NCBI RefSeq assembly: GCF_021183825.1
Contig: NZ_CP089211.1
Location: 3,397,501-3,461,500 of the forward strand
DNA from: Sinomicrobium kalidii
GTDB taxonomy: Bacteria > Bacteroidota > Bacteroidia > Flavobacteriales > Flavobacteriaceae
Reading direction: 5' to 3'
Length of the DNA stretch: 64,000 nucleotides
Below the pieces are notes generated by a model. The model was not told the origin of the DNA. It saw nothing but the letters and a program-made list of their open reading frames with translations, and searched no databases. Numbering within the stretch: the stretch's first letter is position 1; every line of letters starts with the position of its first letter. The translations under genes were made by a program, and so were the position numbers. Positions 9,380 through 18,326 of this stretch are shown here, in pieces.

Positions 9380-10174
9380 TCAGTTCACCGTGAGGTCAAC
9401 CACGTAGCCTTCACTTCCCCTTATATTAAATACGGTATTGTCTTCAAAAATAAGATACTGTCCTTTTATACCTTTCAGAATACCGCTGTATTCCGGGGTT
9501 TTGTCGAGGTTCAGGCTTTTTACCTTTTTGGGGTATTGGAGTACCGGGTATTCCAGGGTGTACACTTTTTGATTGGTGTCCAGGTAATACGGTTTTACTT
9601 CTTCCGGGAGAAAATCATCGAGGTGGTCCTTTTCTGCCACCAGGTCAGCTTCGGTTAAATTATTGGTTAACATTTTGCGCCAGTTGGTCTTGTCGGACAT
9701 GTGCGCTTTCAGGGCCACTTCCGCAATACCGGCAAGATAGCGATTGGGGACTTCAACAACTTCAATGGCCTGATGGGCGCCCTGGTCTATCCACCGGGTG
9801 GGTACCTGGGCTTTTCGGGTTACCCCTACTTTTACATCGCTGGAAAGGGCGAGGTACACGATATGGGGTTGTAACTGCATTTTTTTTTCAAAATCGAGGT
9901 CCCTGTCTTCCTGGTCCAGGTGGGCCTTGCTCAGTTCGGGGCGCATGATCCATTCCCCGGCTGAGGCCGTTTCGTAAAAACAACTTTTACAGAACCCCTG
10001 GCGGTAAATGGGCTTGTCCAGATGGCAGTTAAGGCACTCATAAGAAACGAAAGACAGTTTTACATTCCTGTCCAGAAGTTGGTTCATATGGATGAAGCTG
10101 TTTTTGAAAACCAGGTAGTAGTTGATGGGGGCAGTAAATTCCGTCTTCATTTTTATAAGGACACCTTGGTACAT
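9380..10174 (-). CDS. DUF2797 domain protein
   Basis: This is a 264-residue soluble protein. Residues 45-70 carry a Cys cluster (CLNC, later GFCKSCF) that could bind zinc. Next comes VYLALSSDVKVGVTRKAQVPTRWIDQG, in which the VGVTR and RWIDQGA words resemble GIY-YIG-like folds and are the hallmark of DUF2797. The function is unknown. The second ATG is taken as start, since the first two codons overlap the likely promoter region. It is transcribed divergently from the GH3 gene, 66 bp apart, an arrangement common in flavobacteria. Confidence 0.8.
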   Translation of the reverse strand: MYQGVLIKMKTEFTAPINYYLVFKNSFIHMNQLLDRNVKLSFVSYECLNCHLDKPIYRQGFCKSCFYETASAGEWIMRPELSKAHLDQEDRDLDFEKKMQLQPHIVYLALSSDVKVGVTRKAQVPTRWIDQGAHQAIEVVEVPNRYLAGIAEVALKAHMSDKTNWRKMLTNNLTEADLVAEKDHLDDFLPEEVKPYYLDTNQKVYTLEYPVLQYPKKVKSLNLDKTPEYSGILKGIKGQYLIFEDNTVFNIRGSEGYVVDLTVN

Positions 10175-10240
10175 GGTCAAAGTTTTTTAGTATTTTTATT
10201 GCCTGTCAATTTAGAAAAGGATTGTAAAAATACACAAAAA

Positions 10241-11794
10241 ATGCCGATTCCGTTGTTTAATTCCATAGCTTCCTGGTGGCTGAAAAAGCGATTTTACCAA
10301 ATGGAGCTTTTCCTGAAATATCCGGAAGAGGTTCAGGTGGAATTGTTAAACCAGCTGATTATTACCGCGAGGAACACGGATATAGGAAAGAAATACGGGT
10401 TTGAGACTATTACCAACTATGAGCTTTTCAGGAATAATGTTCCTATAAGCAAGTATGAAGATATAGAACCTTACATAGAACGTTCCAGAAGAGGGGAGCA
10501 CAATGTGTTCTGGCCTACGCCCATAAGATGGTTTGCCAAAAGCAGCGGTACTACCAACGCCAAGAGCAAATTTATTCCGGTAAGTACGGAATCCCTGGAA
10601 GATTGCCATTTCAAGGCGGGGAAAGATATGTTATCCCTTTACTTTAACAATAACGAAGATTCCAAACTTTTTACCGGAAAGAGTTTAAGGCTGGGAGGGA
10701 GCAAGTCTCTCTATGAAGATAACAACACCTTTTTTGGCGATCTGTCGGCGATCATTATCGACAACCTTCCTTTCTGGGCCGAAATGAACAGTACGCCGAG
10801 CAATAAGATTTCCCTGATGAATGAGTGGGAGACCAAGCTGGAAGCCATTATAAACGAAACAATTCAGGAAAATGTGACCAGCCTGGCCGGAGTACCTTCA
10901 TGGATGTTGGTATTGCTCAACAAGATACTCGAAAAAACGGGAAAGGAAAACCTCTTTGAAATCTGGAACAACCTGGAAGTATATTTTCACGGCGGCGTAA
11001 GTTTCAACCCGTATCGCGATCAGTATGAGCGGCTCCTTCCGCGGGACAATTTCAAATATTATGAGATCTACAATGCGTCAGAGGGGTTCTTTGCTATCCA
11101 GGACCGCAATAATTCCGATGAGTTATTGCTGATGCTGGACTACGGCATATTCTATGAGTTTATCCCCATGGAAACTTTTGGTACCGCCCGGCAGAAAGCA
11201 GTGCCGCTATGGGAAGTGGAAACAGGGAAGAACTACGCCATAGTGATTACTACCAATGCGGGCTTGTGGAGGTACCTCATCGGGGATACGGTGCGCTTTA
11301 CCAGTACTTCGCCCTACAGGATAAAGGTAACGGGGCGTACCAAGCACTTTATCAATGTTTTCGGAGAGGAATTGATTATAGAAAATACCGAAGAAGCCCT
11401 TAAAAAAGCATGTAAAGAAGCGGGGTGTGAGATCGTGGATTATACCGTGGCTCCCATATTTATGAGCGGAAGGGAAAAAGGAGGACATGAATGGCTCATA
11501 GAGTTCCGTACACATCCGCCTGATATGGTACGGTTTACGGAGTTGCTGGACGAAGGATTAAAATCACTTAACTCGGATTATGAGGCCAAGCGCTATAACA
11601 ATATGACGCTTAATATGCCCAAGATAAATATTGCGCGGCAAGGGCTGTTTTATGACTGGCTGAAAACCTACAATAAACTCGGCGGGCAACACAAGATACC
11701 GCGCCTGTCCAACCAGCGGAACTATCTTGAGGAAATGCTGGGGATGAACGGTACTTTTTCCGAGGCTTCCGGAGAGGGTGGAATTAATGTTTAG
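10241..11794 (+). CDS. GH3-family acyl-adenylate-forming enzyme
   Basis: This is a 517-residue protein of the GH3 auxin-responsive promoter family (not glycoside hydrolase GH3). The ATP/AMP signatures are visible: FAKSSGTTNAKSKFIPVS around residues 90-110, YYEIYNASEGFFAIQ near 275-290 and YLIGDTVRF near 345. Plant members conjugate amino acids to carboxylic acid hormones after adenylation; the substrate of bacterial members is unknown. The frame extends 73 codons upstream into the DUF2797 gene, but ATG 10241 (MPIPLFNSIASWW) matches the usual start of bacterial homologues. Confidence 0.85.
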   Translation: MPIPLFNSIASWWLKKRFYQMELFLKYPEEVQVELLNQLIITARNTDIGKKYGFETITNYELFRNNVPISKYEDIEPYIERSRRGEHNVFWPTPIRWFAKSSGTTNAKSKFIPVSTESLEDCHFKAGKDMLSLYFNNNEDSKLFTGKSLRLGGSKSLYEDNNTFFGDLSAIIIDNLPFWAEMNSTPSNKISLMNEWETKLEAIINETIQENVTSLAGVPSWMLVLLNKILEKTGKENLFEIWNNLEVYFHGGVSFNPYRDQYERLLPRDNFKYYEIYNASEGFFAIQDRNNSDELLLMLDYGIFYEFIPMETFGTARQKAVPLWEVETGKNYAIVITTNAGLWRYLIGDTVRFTSTSPYRIKVTGRTKHFINVFGEELIIENTEEALKKACKEAGCEIVDYTVAPIFMSGREKGGHEWLIEFRTHPPDMVRFTELLDEGLKSLNSDYEAKRYNNMTLNMPKINIARQGLFYDWLKTYNKLGGQHKIPRLSNQRNYLEEMLGMNGTFSEASGEGGINV

Positions 11795-11824
11795 CCACCT
11801 GAGGTTTTCCGTTTTACCTTCCAA

Positions 11825-11868
11825 AAAGAAAACCCGGACAATAAATAATTGATCCGGGTTCTGTTTTT
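11825..11868. terminator. bidirectional terminator between convergent genes
   Basis: AACCCGGA (11831-11838) pairs with TCCGGGTT (11853-11860) across a 14-base loop. The right side runs into CTGTTTTT and the left side gives TTCTTTTTGG on the minus strand. It would serve both the GH3 gene and clpX. Confidence 0.75.
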
Positions 11869-11892
11869 ATAAGAAAATGTTTTGCCCTTATC

Positions 11893-13125
11893 TTATGAGG
11901 CCGCTTTTAATTTGCTCACCTTGGCCTTTGCCAGTTTTTCACGGGCGTATTCCTTATTTACTTTCAGCGATTTTTCATCAGAACTGGGCAGGTCGAACAT
12001 AGCATCCGTCAGGATGGTTTCGCAAAGGGATCGCAATCCCCTTGCCCCGAGTTTGTACTCCATGGCTTTTTCCACGATAAAATCCAGGGCGTCATCCGTG
12101 ACACTCAGTTTTATATCGTCCATATCGAAGAGCTTGCTGTATTGTTTGACAATGGCATTCTTCGGCTCGGTGAGGATGGCTTTCAGCACCTCGGCATCGA
12201 GCGGGTCCATGTAGGTGAGTACGGGCAACCTTCCTATGATCTCCGGGATCAGGCCAAACTCCTTCAGGTCCTTCGGGATAATATACTGAAGCAGGTTTTC
12301 TTCGTCTACTATTTCTTCCTCCCGTGAGGCATTATACCCTATGGCCTGCATATTAAGGCGCTTGGTAATGATCTTTTCTATGCCGTCAAAGGCTCCGCCG
12401 GCAATAAAGAGGATGTTTTCGGTATTGACCTCTATGAATTTCTGGTCCGGGTGTTTTCTTCCTCCCTTGGGCGGAACATTTACAACGGTCCCTTCCAGCA
12501 ATTTAAGCAACGCCTGTTGTACGCCTTCGCCAGATACGTCCCTGGTAATGGAAGGGTTGTCGCTTTTTCGGGCTATTTTGTCGATCTCATCGATAAAAAC
12601 AATACCTCTTTCCGCTTTTTCCAGGTTATAATCGGCAGCCTGCAACAGTCTGGTGAGGATGCTTTCCACATCTTCCCCTACATAACCGGCCTCGGTGAGT
12701 ACGGTGGCATCTACAATAGCCAGGGGTACGTTGAGCATCCTGGCAATGGTGCGTGCCATGAGGGTTTTTCCCGTACCTGTTTGTCCGGCCATGATGATAT
12801 TGCTTTTTTGTATTTCAATATCATCTTTGGTAGCTGGTTGCAAAAGCCTTTTGTAATGGTTGTATACCGCAACGGACATCACTCTTTTGGTGACTTCCTG
12901 TCCGATGATATACTGATCCAGAAAAGACTTTATTTCATGCGGTTTTTTTAATATGAGCTCGGCAGAGAGTTCTTCCGTCTGGGATTGCTTGATCTCTTCC
13001 AGAACAATGCTATGGGCCTGTTCTATACACCTGTCACATATATGGGCGTCCAGACCGGCGATCAGTAAACTGGTCTCCGGTTTTTTCCTCCCGCAAAATG
13101 AGCATTCTAATTCTTCTTTTGCCAT
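11893..13125 (-). CDS. clpX: ATP-dependent Clp protease ATP-binding subunit ClpX
   Basis: This is a 410-residue AAA+ unfoldase that feeds substrates to ClpP. The N-terminal zinc-binding domain has Cys8, Cys11, Cys30 and Cys33. Then come Walker A GQTGTGKT, Walker [10 protein letters not shown], a pore GYVG motif in [12 protein letters not shown], sensor residues, and the IGF-type ClpP-binding loop near [15 protein letters not shown]. The frame runs 35 codons further upstream through a hairpin-rich intergenic region; the start [12 protein letters not shown] at 13125 is clearly the biological one. It follows clpP by 104 bp in the tig-clpP-clpX order. Confidence 0.97.
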   Translation of the reverse strand: MAKEELECSFCGRKKPETSLLIAGLDAHICDRCIEQAHSIVLEEIKQSQTEELSAELILKKPHEIKSFLDQYIIGQEVTKRVMSVAVYNHYKRLLQPATKDDIEIQKSNIIMAGQTGTGKTLMARTIARMLNVPLAIVDATVLTEAGYVGEDVESILTRLLQAADYNLEKAERGIVFIDEIDKIARKSDNPSITRDVSGEGVQQALLKLLEGTVVNVPPKGGRKHPDQKFIEVNTENILFIAGGAFDGIEKIITKRLNMQAIGYNASREEEIVDEENLLQYIIPKDLKEFGLIPEIIGRLPVLTYMDPLDAEVLKAILTEPKNAIVKQYSKLFDMDDIKLSVTDDALDFIVEKAMEYKLGARGLRSLCETILTDAMFDLPSSDEKSLKVNKEYAREKLAKAKVSKLKAAS

Positions 13126-13229
13126 AACAGTCGTTTTATGGTTTCCTGTGGCCTGCATAAAGCAGGCTTTTAAACAGAGGGCGAAGGCCCTCTGATTTCG
13201 TTTGAGACGCACAGCCGTGCGTCTCTGCA
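13126..13229. other. hairpin-rich clpP-clpX intercistronic region
   Basis: Three inverted repeats follow each other in 104 bp: GCCTGC/GCAGGC (13151-13156, 13162-13167), CAGAGGGC/GCCCTCTG with a four-base loop (13175-13182, 13187-13194), and the near-perfect palindrome GAGACGCACAGCCGTGCG... at 13204-13225. They may stabilise or process the joint mRNA, or be repeat-element debris. Confidence 0.6.
13204..13225. repeat. palindromic GAGACGCAC-type dispersed repeat, copy 1
   Basis: A 22-bp palindrome with arms GAGACGCAC and GTGCGTCTC, one central mismatch pair aside. A second copy of the same family lies at 36516-36535, in both cases between genes. Confidence 0.65.
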
Positions 13230-13904
13230 TTAATTTCTAATCAATATTTCATCGATCATGCCGTATTTTTTGGCTTCTTCGGCTTTCATCCAATAATCCC
13301 TGTCACTGTCCTCGTTAACTTTCTCGTAAGGCTGTCCGGAATGGTTGGCGATGATCTTGTACAGTTCGTCCTTGAGTTTCAGGATTTCCCTGGCAGTGAT
13401 CTCTATATCACTGGCTTGCCCCTGGGCACCTCCGAGAGGCTGGTGTATCATTACCCTGGAATGGGTGAGACCGCTTCTTTTTCCCGGTTCCCCCGCACAC
13501 AGCAACACAGCGGCCATTGAGGCAGCCATGCCGGTGCATATGGTGGCTACGTCGGGTTTTATAAACTGCATGGTGTCATAGATACCCAGTCCGGCATATA
13601 CACTTCCTCCCGGTGAATTGATATATATCTCAATGTCTTTGGATGAATCCACACTGGAAAGGAACAATAACTGTGCCTGGATAATATTGGCGATCTGGTC
13701 GTCTATCGGTGTACCGAGAAAGATGATCCTGTCCATCATTAACCGGGAAAAAACATCCATGGCCACGGCATTCATCTGGCGTTCTTCAATGATATTGGGA
13801 GTCATGCCTACCGGAGCCATCCGGCTTACGATCCTGTCGTAATACATGCTGTTTACCCCGTGGTGTTGTATGGCGTATTTCTTAAATTCCTTGCTGTAAT
13901 CCAT
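13230..13904 (-). CDS. clpP: ATP-dependent Clp protease proteolytic subunit ClpP
   Basis: This is a 224-residue serine protease subunit that forms the tetradecameric barrel. The catalytic serine lies in [12 protein letters not shown], the histidine in VMIHQPLGG, and the aspartate in [10 protein letters not shown]. It also has the ClpP words [15 protein letters not shown] and [20 protein letters not shown]. The start at [11 protein letters not shown] gives a short propeptide-like N-terminus. It lies between tig and clpX; the gap to tig holds a strong hairpin. Confidence 0.97.
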   Translation of the reverse strand: MDYSKEFKKYAIQHHGVNSMYYDRIVSRMAPVGMTPNIIEERQMNAVAMDVFSRLMMDRIIFLGTPIDDQIANIIQAQLLFLSSVDSSKDIEIYINSPGGSVYAGLGIYDTMQFIKPDVATICTGMAASMAAVLLCAGEPGKRSGLTHSRVMIHQPLGGAQGQASDIEITAREILKLKDELYKIIANHSGQPYEKVNEDSDRDYWMKAEEAKKYGMIDEILIRN

Positions 13905-13925
13905 AAGTTTTATGTTTTATATAAT

Positions 13926-13956
13926 AAGGCGTTAAATCCGTACAATTTAACGCCTT
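13926..13956. terminator. perfect 12-bp hairpin between tig and clpP
   Basis: AAGGCGTTAAAT (13926-13937) pairs perfectly with ATTTAACGCCTT (13945-13956) over a 7-base loop. No long T tract follows on the minus strand, so it could be an attenuator or a processing site in a tig-clpP transcript rather than a full terminator. Confidence 0.55.
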
Positions 13957-13986
13957 AAATATAGTTATTTTATTTGTCTTTCCGGA

Positions 13987-15312
13987 TTATTGATATACCT
14001 CCTTGATAAAGTCCTCATAAGTGATTTCCTTGGTCTTGAGGTTTGCCTTTTCCTTGTACAGGCTGAGCAGTTTTTTGCTCATTAATTGTTCGGACAGACG
14101 TTTTACTTCATCCTGGTTGGAGAGTATCCTGGCCGCTATGCCGTCAAGCTCTTCGTCGGAAGGATCGGTTTGTCCGAACTGTGCCATTTGTATTTTTATA
14201 AATTCCTTGGCAAAGTCTTTCAGTTCGTCAAAATTTACCTGCAGGTCGTTTTCCCGGATGATCTTTCCTTCGATAAGCTGGTACCTGAGCCCTTTTTCCG
14301 ACTTTTCATATTCTTCCCTGGCTTCGTCTTCGGTCAGAGGCTTTTCACCGGTTTGCTGTATCCATTTTTGCAGGAATTCCGCCGGAAGGTCGAACTGGGT
14401 ATTTTCCACCAGCGATTCGGTAACATCGTTCAGCAGTTTCTGGTCGGCCTGCTGTTCAAATTGCTTTTCCGAATCTTCCTTGATCTTGCTTCGCAGTTCT
14501 TCTTCCGAAGTGACCGTGCCGGCAGGGAAAAGTTTGTCAAAGAGTTCCTGGTTGAGTTCCGCAGGCTCTCTTTTGTTGATCTCTTCTATTTTGAAATTAA
14601 CGGCAATGTCCAGATCATGTGCTTCGTCATGCCCTATTTTCAGGCTGCTCATCAGGTCGTGATCGTCCTTGAAGAGGTTTTTGGTCTTGAATTCCAGTAC
14701 GTCTCCCGGCTTGGCACCGATAAATTTATTGAGGTTTCTTTTTCCTTTTATTTTGTCGAGTGAAAAAGTGGTTTGGTTGTCTATTTCTTCTTTTTCCTCG
14801 CTGGTGAACGTTCCGGTAATTTCATCATCTTCTTCTGCGGTTTCCCGGGCAATGAGTTTTCCGTATTGTTTCTGAATACGTTCTATCTGTTCGTCGATCA
14901 TTTTATCGTCAGCTACGATCTGGTAGTGGGTGATCGCTTTTTTCCCCTTGAGTTTTACTTCGAATTCGGGAGCGAGACCCAATTCGAACTCAAAAGAAAA
15001 GTCTTCCGAATCCCAGTCAAAGTCCTCCTGGGCTTTGGGCAGGGGATTACCGAGCACGTCCAGCTTTTCTTCGGTCAGATATTTATCGAGGGCGTCCTGT
15101 AAAAGTTTGTTTACTTCATCCACCAAGACCGCTTTTCCGTATTGTTTTTTTACCAGTCCCAACGGTACATGTCCCTTTCTGAACCCGGGAATATTTGCTT
15201 TCTTGCGATAATCATTGAGGATCGTAGCTACCTTGTCGCTGTAATCGTCCTTGTTAATTGCAACTTTTACTATTGCATTCAATTCATCAATGTGCTCTCT
15301 TGTAATATCCAT
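13987..15312 (-). CDS. tig: trigger factor, ribosome-associated chaperone
   Basis: This is a 441-residue protein. The N-terminal ribosome-binding domain holds the signature GFRKGHVPLGLVKKQYG. The middle FKBP-like PPIase domain is divergent, as is usual in Bacteroidota. The helical C-terminal chaperone domain is rich in Glu and Lys. The start MDITREHIDELNAIVKVAI matches flavobacterial homologues. It heads the tig-clpP-clpX set, and a good promoter lies 44 bp upstream. Confidence 0.93.
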   Translation of the reverse strand: MDITREHIDELNAIVKVAINKDDYSDKVATILNDYRKKANIPGFRKGHVPLGLVKKQYGKAVLVDEVNKLLQDALDKYLTEEKLDVLGNPLPKAQEDFDWDSEDFSFEFELGLAPEFEVKLKGKKAITHYQIVADDKMIDEQIERIQKQYGKLIARETAEEDDEITGTFTSEEKEEIDNQTTFSLDKIKGKRNLNKFIGAKPGDVLEFKTKNLFKDDHDLMSSLKIGHDEAHDLDIAVNFKIEEINKREPAELNQELFDKLFPAGTVTSEEELRSKIKEDSEKQFEQQADQKLLNDVTESLVENTQFDLPAEFLQKWIQQTGEKPLTEDEAREEYEKSEKGLRYQLIEGKIIRENDLQVNFDELKDFAKEFIKIQMAQFGQTDPSDEELDGIAARILSNQDEVKRLSEQLMSKKLLSLYKEKANLKTKEITYEDFIKEVYQ

Positions 15313-15355
15313 TTATTCGCTTTAATAAATTAACATGGCCTGCCAAAACAGGGTG

Positions 15356-15386
15356 CAAAATTATGACTTTTTGCAATTTTAACCAA
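15356..15386 (-). promoter_or_regulatory. tig promoter (TTG-N20-TAATTTTG)
   Basis: On the minus strand TTG (complement of 15384-15386) is followed after exactly 20 bp by TAATTTTG (complement of 15356-15363), a full match to the Bacteroidota TAnnTTTG -7 box. It lies 44 bp before the tig start. Confidence 0.7.
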
Positions 15387-15497
15387 CTTTTTGAGCGTCT
15401 GAATTTTAGAGAGCTTCTTTTGCCTGATTTTAAGGCGAGTTCCCGGCCTGGCAGGTGCTAAACCGTCCGGGTACATCAGGACGAATGCATTTATGTT

Positions 15498-15547
15498 TAA
15501 GGTTCAAAGTTCACGGTTCAAAGTTGGAGGTTCAGGGTTTAAGGTTC
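15498..15547. repeat. GGTTCAAAGTT-type word repeat
   Basis: Tandem imperfect units of GGTTCAAAGTT / GGTTCA / GGTTTAAGGTTC. It is the reverse complement of the TTGAACY array at 18224-18275, so the two arrays flank the 15726-18016 genes in inverted orientation. Confidence 0.65.
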
Positions 15548-15725
15548 GTTGGCGGTTACCGGTTTGCCAGTTTTCCGGTTGTTGGTTAGTTCGGAGTTGA
15601 ACCGGGAAGCCTTTCCTGCGAGGTTTTAAGACTTCCGATTTGGGGCCCGATATCTTCATCTTTTTTAATTACAACAAATCATCAATACCCCTTGTTTCCT
15701 TGTCACTTTGCCTCCTGGTCTTCCG

Positions 15726-16856
15726 TCATCTGTGTTTCTGTACATGATGTGTTTGGTCTGCCAGGTACCGCCTGTATTTTGCATCGGTAAACAGGGTGGG
15801 GTTGGGGTACAGCAATGCTTTCCGGAAAGGGGTCAGCGGTATGTTGTGTTTTACCTTGCGGACAAAATCCGGATTGGACAGGGCGTATTTACCTATGGAG
15901 AGCAGGTCAGCCTGACCGGTTTCCAGCAATTCCCGGGAAAGGTCGAGGTCGTGCAGTCCGCCGTTGGCCATCACAGGACATTCAAGGATCTCTTTGGCCA
16001 GCCCGGTAAGGGAGGTGCCGTCTTCGTAGGTGCATTCCCCTTTCCATCCGTGATGCTCGGCGGCTACGTGAAGGTAATCCAAGGGCATTTTCCGGATCTG
16101 GCGGAGGACTTCCCGGGCTGTTTGGCTACCTCCTTCCCAGCGGTGGGAAAGATTGTTTACTTTTCCCTCGGAGATCCGGAGGCCCACAATAAAATCAGCG
16201 GGGACCTGTTTCTTTATTTCTTCCGTGAGTTCGGCGGTAATTCTCAGGCGGTTCTCTACGGTCCGGCCGTATTTGTCTCCCCTGAGGTTGAGGTAATCGG
16301 TGTGGAACTGGTCCAGCAGATACCCGTTGGCGGCATGCAGTTCAACACCGTGAAACCCGGCTTCTGCAGCGTTTTTTGCTGCCCGGACAAAGCCGTCTTT
16401 CATGTCACGGATGTCTTTCTCATGCATTTCGTCAGGAATGGGGAACGGGCCGTCACCCCCGCCGTATACTGCCATTTTTTTACCCAGAGGGGTGATTCGT
16501 GATGGTGCCTTGGTCCGTTCAAGAACCTGGGATATGGACCCGGCATGCATTAATTGTGCAATAATTATCGAATCGTGTTTTCTTATTGCTTTGGTAATGT
16601 GGTTCCACGCACGTACCTGGGCCCCGGTAACAATGCCGGGCTGGTTGGGGTATGACCTGGAATAGTGCTTGTCGGTGTAAAGTCCTTCCGTGATGATCCC
16701 CCCGAAGCCTCCTTCGGCAAAAGCGGTGTAGTAGGCAGCCATTTCTTCGGTAGGCGCTCCGGAAAATTCCGCACTTACACGGGACATGGGGGCCACAAAA
16801 AAACGGTTGGATATGTTGTGTTTATTGATACGTGTTTCGTCAAAAAAAGTCTTCAT
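15726..16856 (-). CDS. NADH:flavin oxidoreductase, Old Yellow Enzyme family
   Basis: This is a 376-residue TIM-barrel flavoenzyme. Family words are present: FFVAPMSRVSAEFSG at the N-terminus, GGIITEGLY, AQLMHAGS, GFHGVELHAANGYLLDQFH with the His-Ala-Ala-Asn substrate/FMN motif, then RGDKYGRTVENR, VMANGGLHD and LLSIGKYALSNPDFV. It should bind FMN and reduce activated alkenes or related substrates with NAD(P)H; the true substrate is unknown. The Crp/Fnr gene lies 142 bp upstream on the same strand and may control it. Confidence 0.9.
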   Translation of the reverse strand: MKTFFDETRINKHNISNRFFVAPMSRVSAEFSGAPTEEMAAYYTAFAEGGFGGIITEGLYTDKHYSRSYPNQPGIVTGAQVRAWNHITKAIRKHDSIIIAQLMHAGSISQVLERTKAPSRITPLGKKMAVYGGGDGPFPIPDEMHEKDIRDMKDGFVRAAKNAAEAGFHGVELHAANGYLLDQFHTDYLNLRGDKYGRTVENRLRITAELTEEIKKQVPADFIVGLRISEGKVNNLSHRWEGGSQTAREVLRQIRKMPLDYLHVAAEHHGWKGECTYEDGTSLTGLAKEILECPVMANGGLHDLDLSRELLETGQADLLSIGKYALSNPDFVRKVKHNIPLTPFRKALLYPNPTLFTDAKYRRYLADQTHHVQKHR

Positions 16857-16998
16857 TGTTCGTTTGTTTTGTTTTACGATGCAAACTTAGTTGACGCCAA
16901 TGGAGAAAAACTTAAGGTATGTTAAGGATTTTCTGAAAATCAGGGGGATGGTGACATTTCCATGCCCGGGCCTGAACTACGGGGAGATAATAAAGGGA

Positions 16999-17622
16999 TC
17001 ATGGGTGGCCGCCGACTCCCCGGTCCCTGTCGAGTATTTTTTTTCGCATAAGGCTGAAATATTCGGGGGTGACCCCCAGAAAACCTGCGATCTGGCGATT
17101 GGTCAGCCTGTTTTTCAGTGCGGGGTATTTCTTCAGGAAATCCAGGTATTTCTTTTCGGAGTCTTTGGAAAAGTGCTGCACCAGCCTGTCCTGCAGGGCA
17201 ATGGCAGCATTCTCGTTCAGCACCCTGAAAAACCGTTCGAAGGCGGGGAGGCGGTGATACAGTTTTTCCAGCGGTGTTTTTGCGATCTGTAACAATACGG
17301 CGTCTTCCAGGGCCACGATCTCCATGGATGAAACCTGGCCGGTCCTGAAGCTTTTAAAATCTCCGGCCCACCAGTCCTCATGGGGGAAATAAAGCAGATG
17401 CAGCCTGCCGCTGTCGTCGATGAGGGAACTTTGGAACAATCCTTTTACGATATAACTCTCATGCATGGACACTTGTGGAGGGCGGAGCAGATATTCTTTT
17501 TTCCGGAGTGTTTTCAGTGTAAAAAACGAAGAGATGTACCGGAAATCATCTGCGTTGATATTAACGGTTTTCAGAAGATGGCTCCGGAACTTTTCGAGGT
17601 ATTGAGCGGGGATTTCACTCAT
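16999..17622 (-). CDS. Crp/Fnr family transcription regulator
   Basis: This is a 207-residue protein with an N-terminal cyclic-nucleotide-binding-like beta-roll (LRKKEYLLRPPQVSMHESYIV, LYFPHEDWWAGDFKSF). Its C-terminal helix-turn-helix is LTNRQIAGFLGVTPEYFSLMRKK. The cNMP phosphate cassette is not conserved, as in most Bacteroidota members, so the ligand is unknown. The start is set at MSEIPAQYLEKF (17622); the open frame upstream overlaps the next gene and is Cys/Ser-rich non-coding shadow. It lies just upstream of the oxidoreductase gene and is a candidate regulator of it. Confidence 0.88.
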   Translation of the reverse strand: MSEIPAQYLEKFRSHLLKTVNINADDFRYISSFFTLKTLRKKEYLLRPPQVSMHESYIVKGLFQSSLIDDSGRLHLLYFPHEDWWAGDFKSFRTGQVSSMEIVALEDAVLLQIAKTPLEKLYHRLPAFERFFRVLNENAAIALQDRLVQHFSKDSEKKYLDFLKKYPALKNRLTNRQIAGFLGVTPEYFSLMRKKILDRDRGVGGHP

Positions 17623-17662
17623 GATAACACTTTTGTAACGGAAGTACGGTGCTTCTTTGCTG

Positions 17663-18016
17663 TCAATTTTCCTGTCGGTTTTCCCGCAGGAACGAATGCA
17701 GTATGGACTGAAGAAAAGACAACAACAGGCTGAACAACAGTGCCCACCAGATATTGGCAACCTGAAAGCCTCCTACCAGGCTGTCCGTGAACAGGATAAC
17801 CAATGCATTGATGATGAGGAGAAAAAGCCCCAGTGTCAGTATGGTAATGGGGAGTGTTAATACAATGAGAATAGGCTTGACGATGAGGTTCAGCAGGGCC
17901 AGTACCACAGCTACGAGGATAGCGGTGAGGTAGCTGTCCACACTTACCCCCGGAAGTACCTTTGCAATGAGCACTACGGCCAGTGCGGTGAGCAATACTT
18001 TTAAAACAGTGTTCAT
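17663..18016 (-). CDS. phage holin superfamily IV-type membrane protein
   Basis: This is a 117-residue, very hydrophobic protein with four membrane helices (LKVLLTALAVVLIAKVL, AILVAVVLALLNLIVKPI, LTLPITILTLGLFLLIINALVIL, WWALLFSLLLSFLQSIL) and a charged C-terminus. The pattern with NLIVKPILIVLTLPITILTLG is the hallmark of the four-helix 'phage holin 4' family (PF04020), which is widespread in bacterial chromosomes and mostly not phage-derived. Function unknown. It precedes the Crp gene by 40 bp on the same strand. Confidence 0.8.
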   Translation of the reverse strand: MNTVLKVLLTALAVVLIAKVLPGVSVDSYLTAILVAVVLALLNLIVKPILIVLTLPITILTLGLFLLIINALVILFTDSLVGGFQVANIWWALLFSLLLSFLQSILHSFLRENRQEN

Positions 18017-18326
18017 GATCTCTTTTGTTTTGAACAGGCACAGTTATGGAAATCTATCCCTGTATGTTACTGCCCCGGTATATATTGTAACCGTTGGTGT
18101 TGTTCTAACAAAAATAGGTAAATTCTTTTGTTTTTAATAATTGAAGTTTTTACCCCGCGGGACAAACGCATCATATACACAACATCCGGTGATGTGTCCC
18201 CCGGCTTCGCTCGGAAACCGGAAACCTTGAACCTTGAACCTTGAACTTTGAACCTTGAACTTTGAATTTTGAACCATTTATAATTTTACAATACGTTTGC
18301 CCTGTTTTACCGCGGATTTTTTCGGC
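18017..18326. other. gene-free stretch with heptad repeat
   Basis: 310 bp without a gene. It contains the promoter region of the holin-like gene and the TTGAACY heptad array (18224-18275). I see no terminator of normal form for the TonB receptor gene that ends at 18327. Confidence 0.5.
18224..18275. repeat. TTGAACC/TTGAACT heptad array
   Basis: About seven tandem 7-bp units alternating CCTTGAA and CTTTGAA. It is the same word as the inverted array at 15498-15547. Such repeats can arise by slippage; no function is evident. Confidence 0.7.

Larger units (their letters stand above)
15313..15725. other. gene-free stretch upstream of tig
   Basis: 413 bp with no convincing gene. It holds the tig promoter (15356-15386) and a ggttcaaagtt word repeat at 15498-15547. 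The rest shows no structure I can identify. Confidence 0.6.

Noticed and set aside
10022..10240. Upstream extension of the GH3 gene by 73 codons
   Set aside because: It lies on the opposite strand of the DUF2797 gene and reads as its shadow; the conserved start is at 10241.
17663..18016. Phage origin suggested by the 'holin' name of the four-helix protein
   Set aside because: No other phage gene is near, and this family is widespread in ordinary bacterial chromosomes.
18200..18290. CRISPR-like array (regular short repeats)
   Set aside because: The units are 7 bp and directly adjoining, with no spacers and no cas genes.
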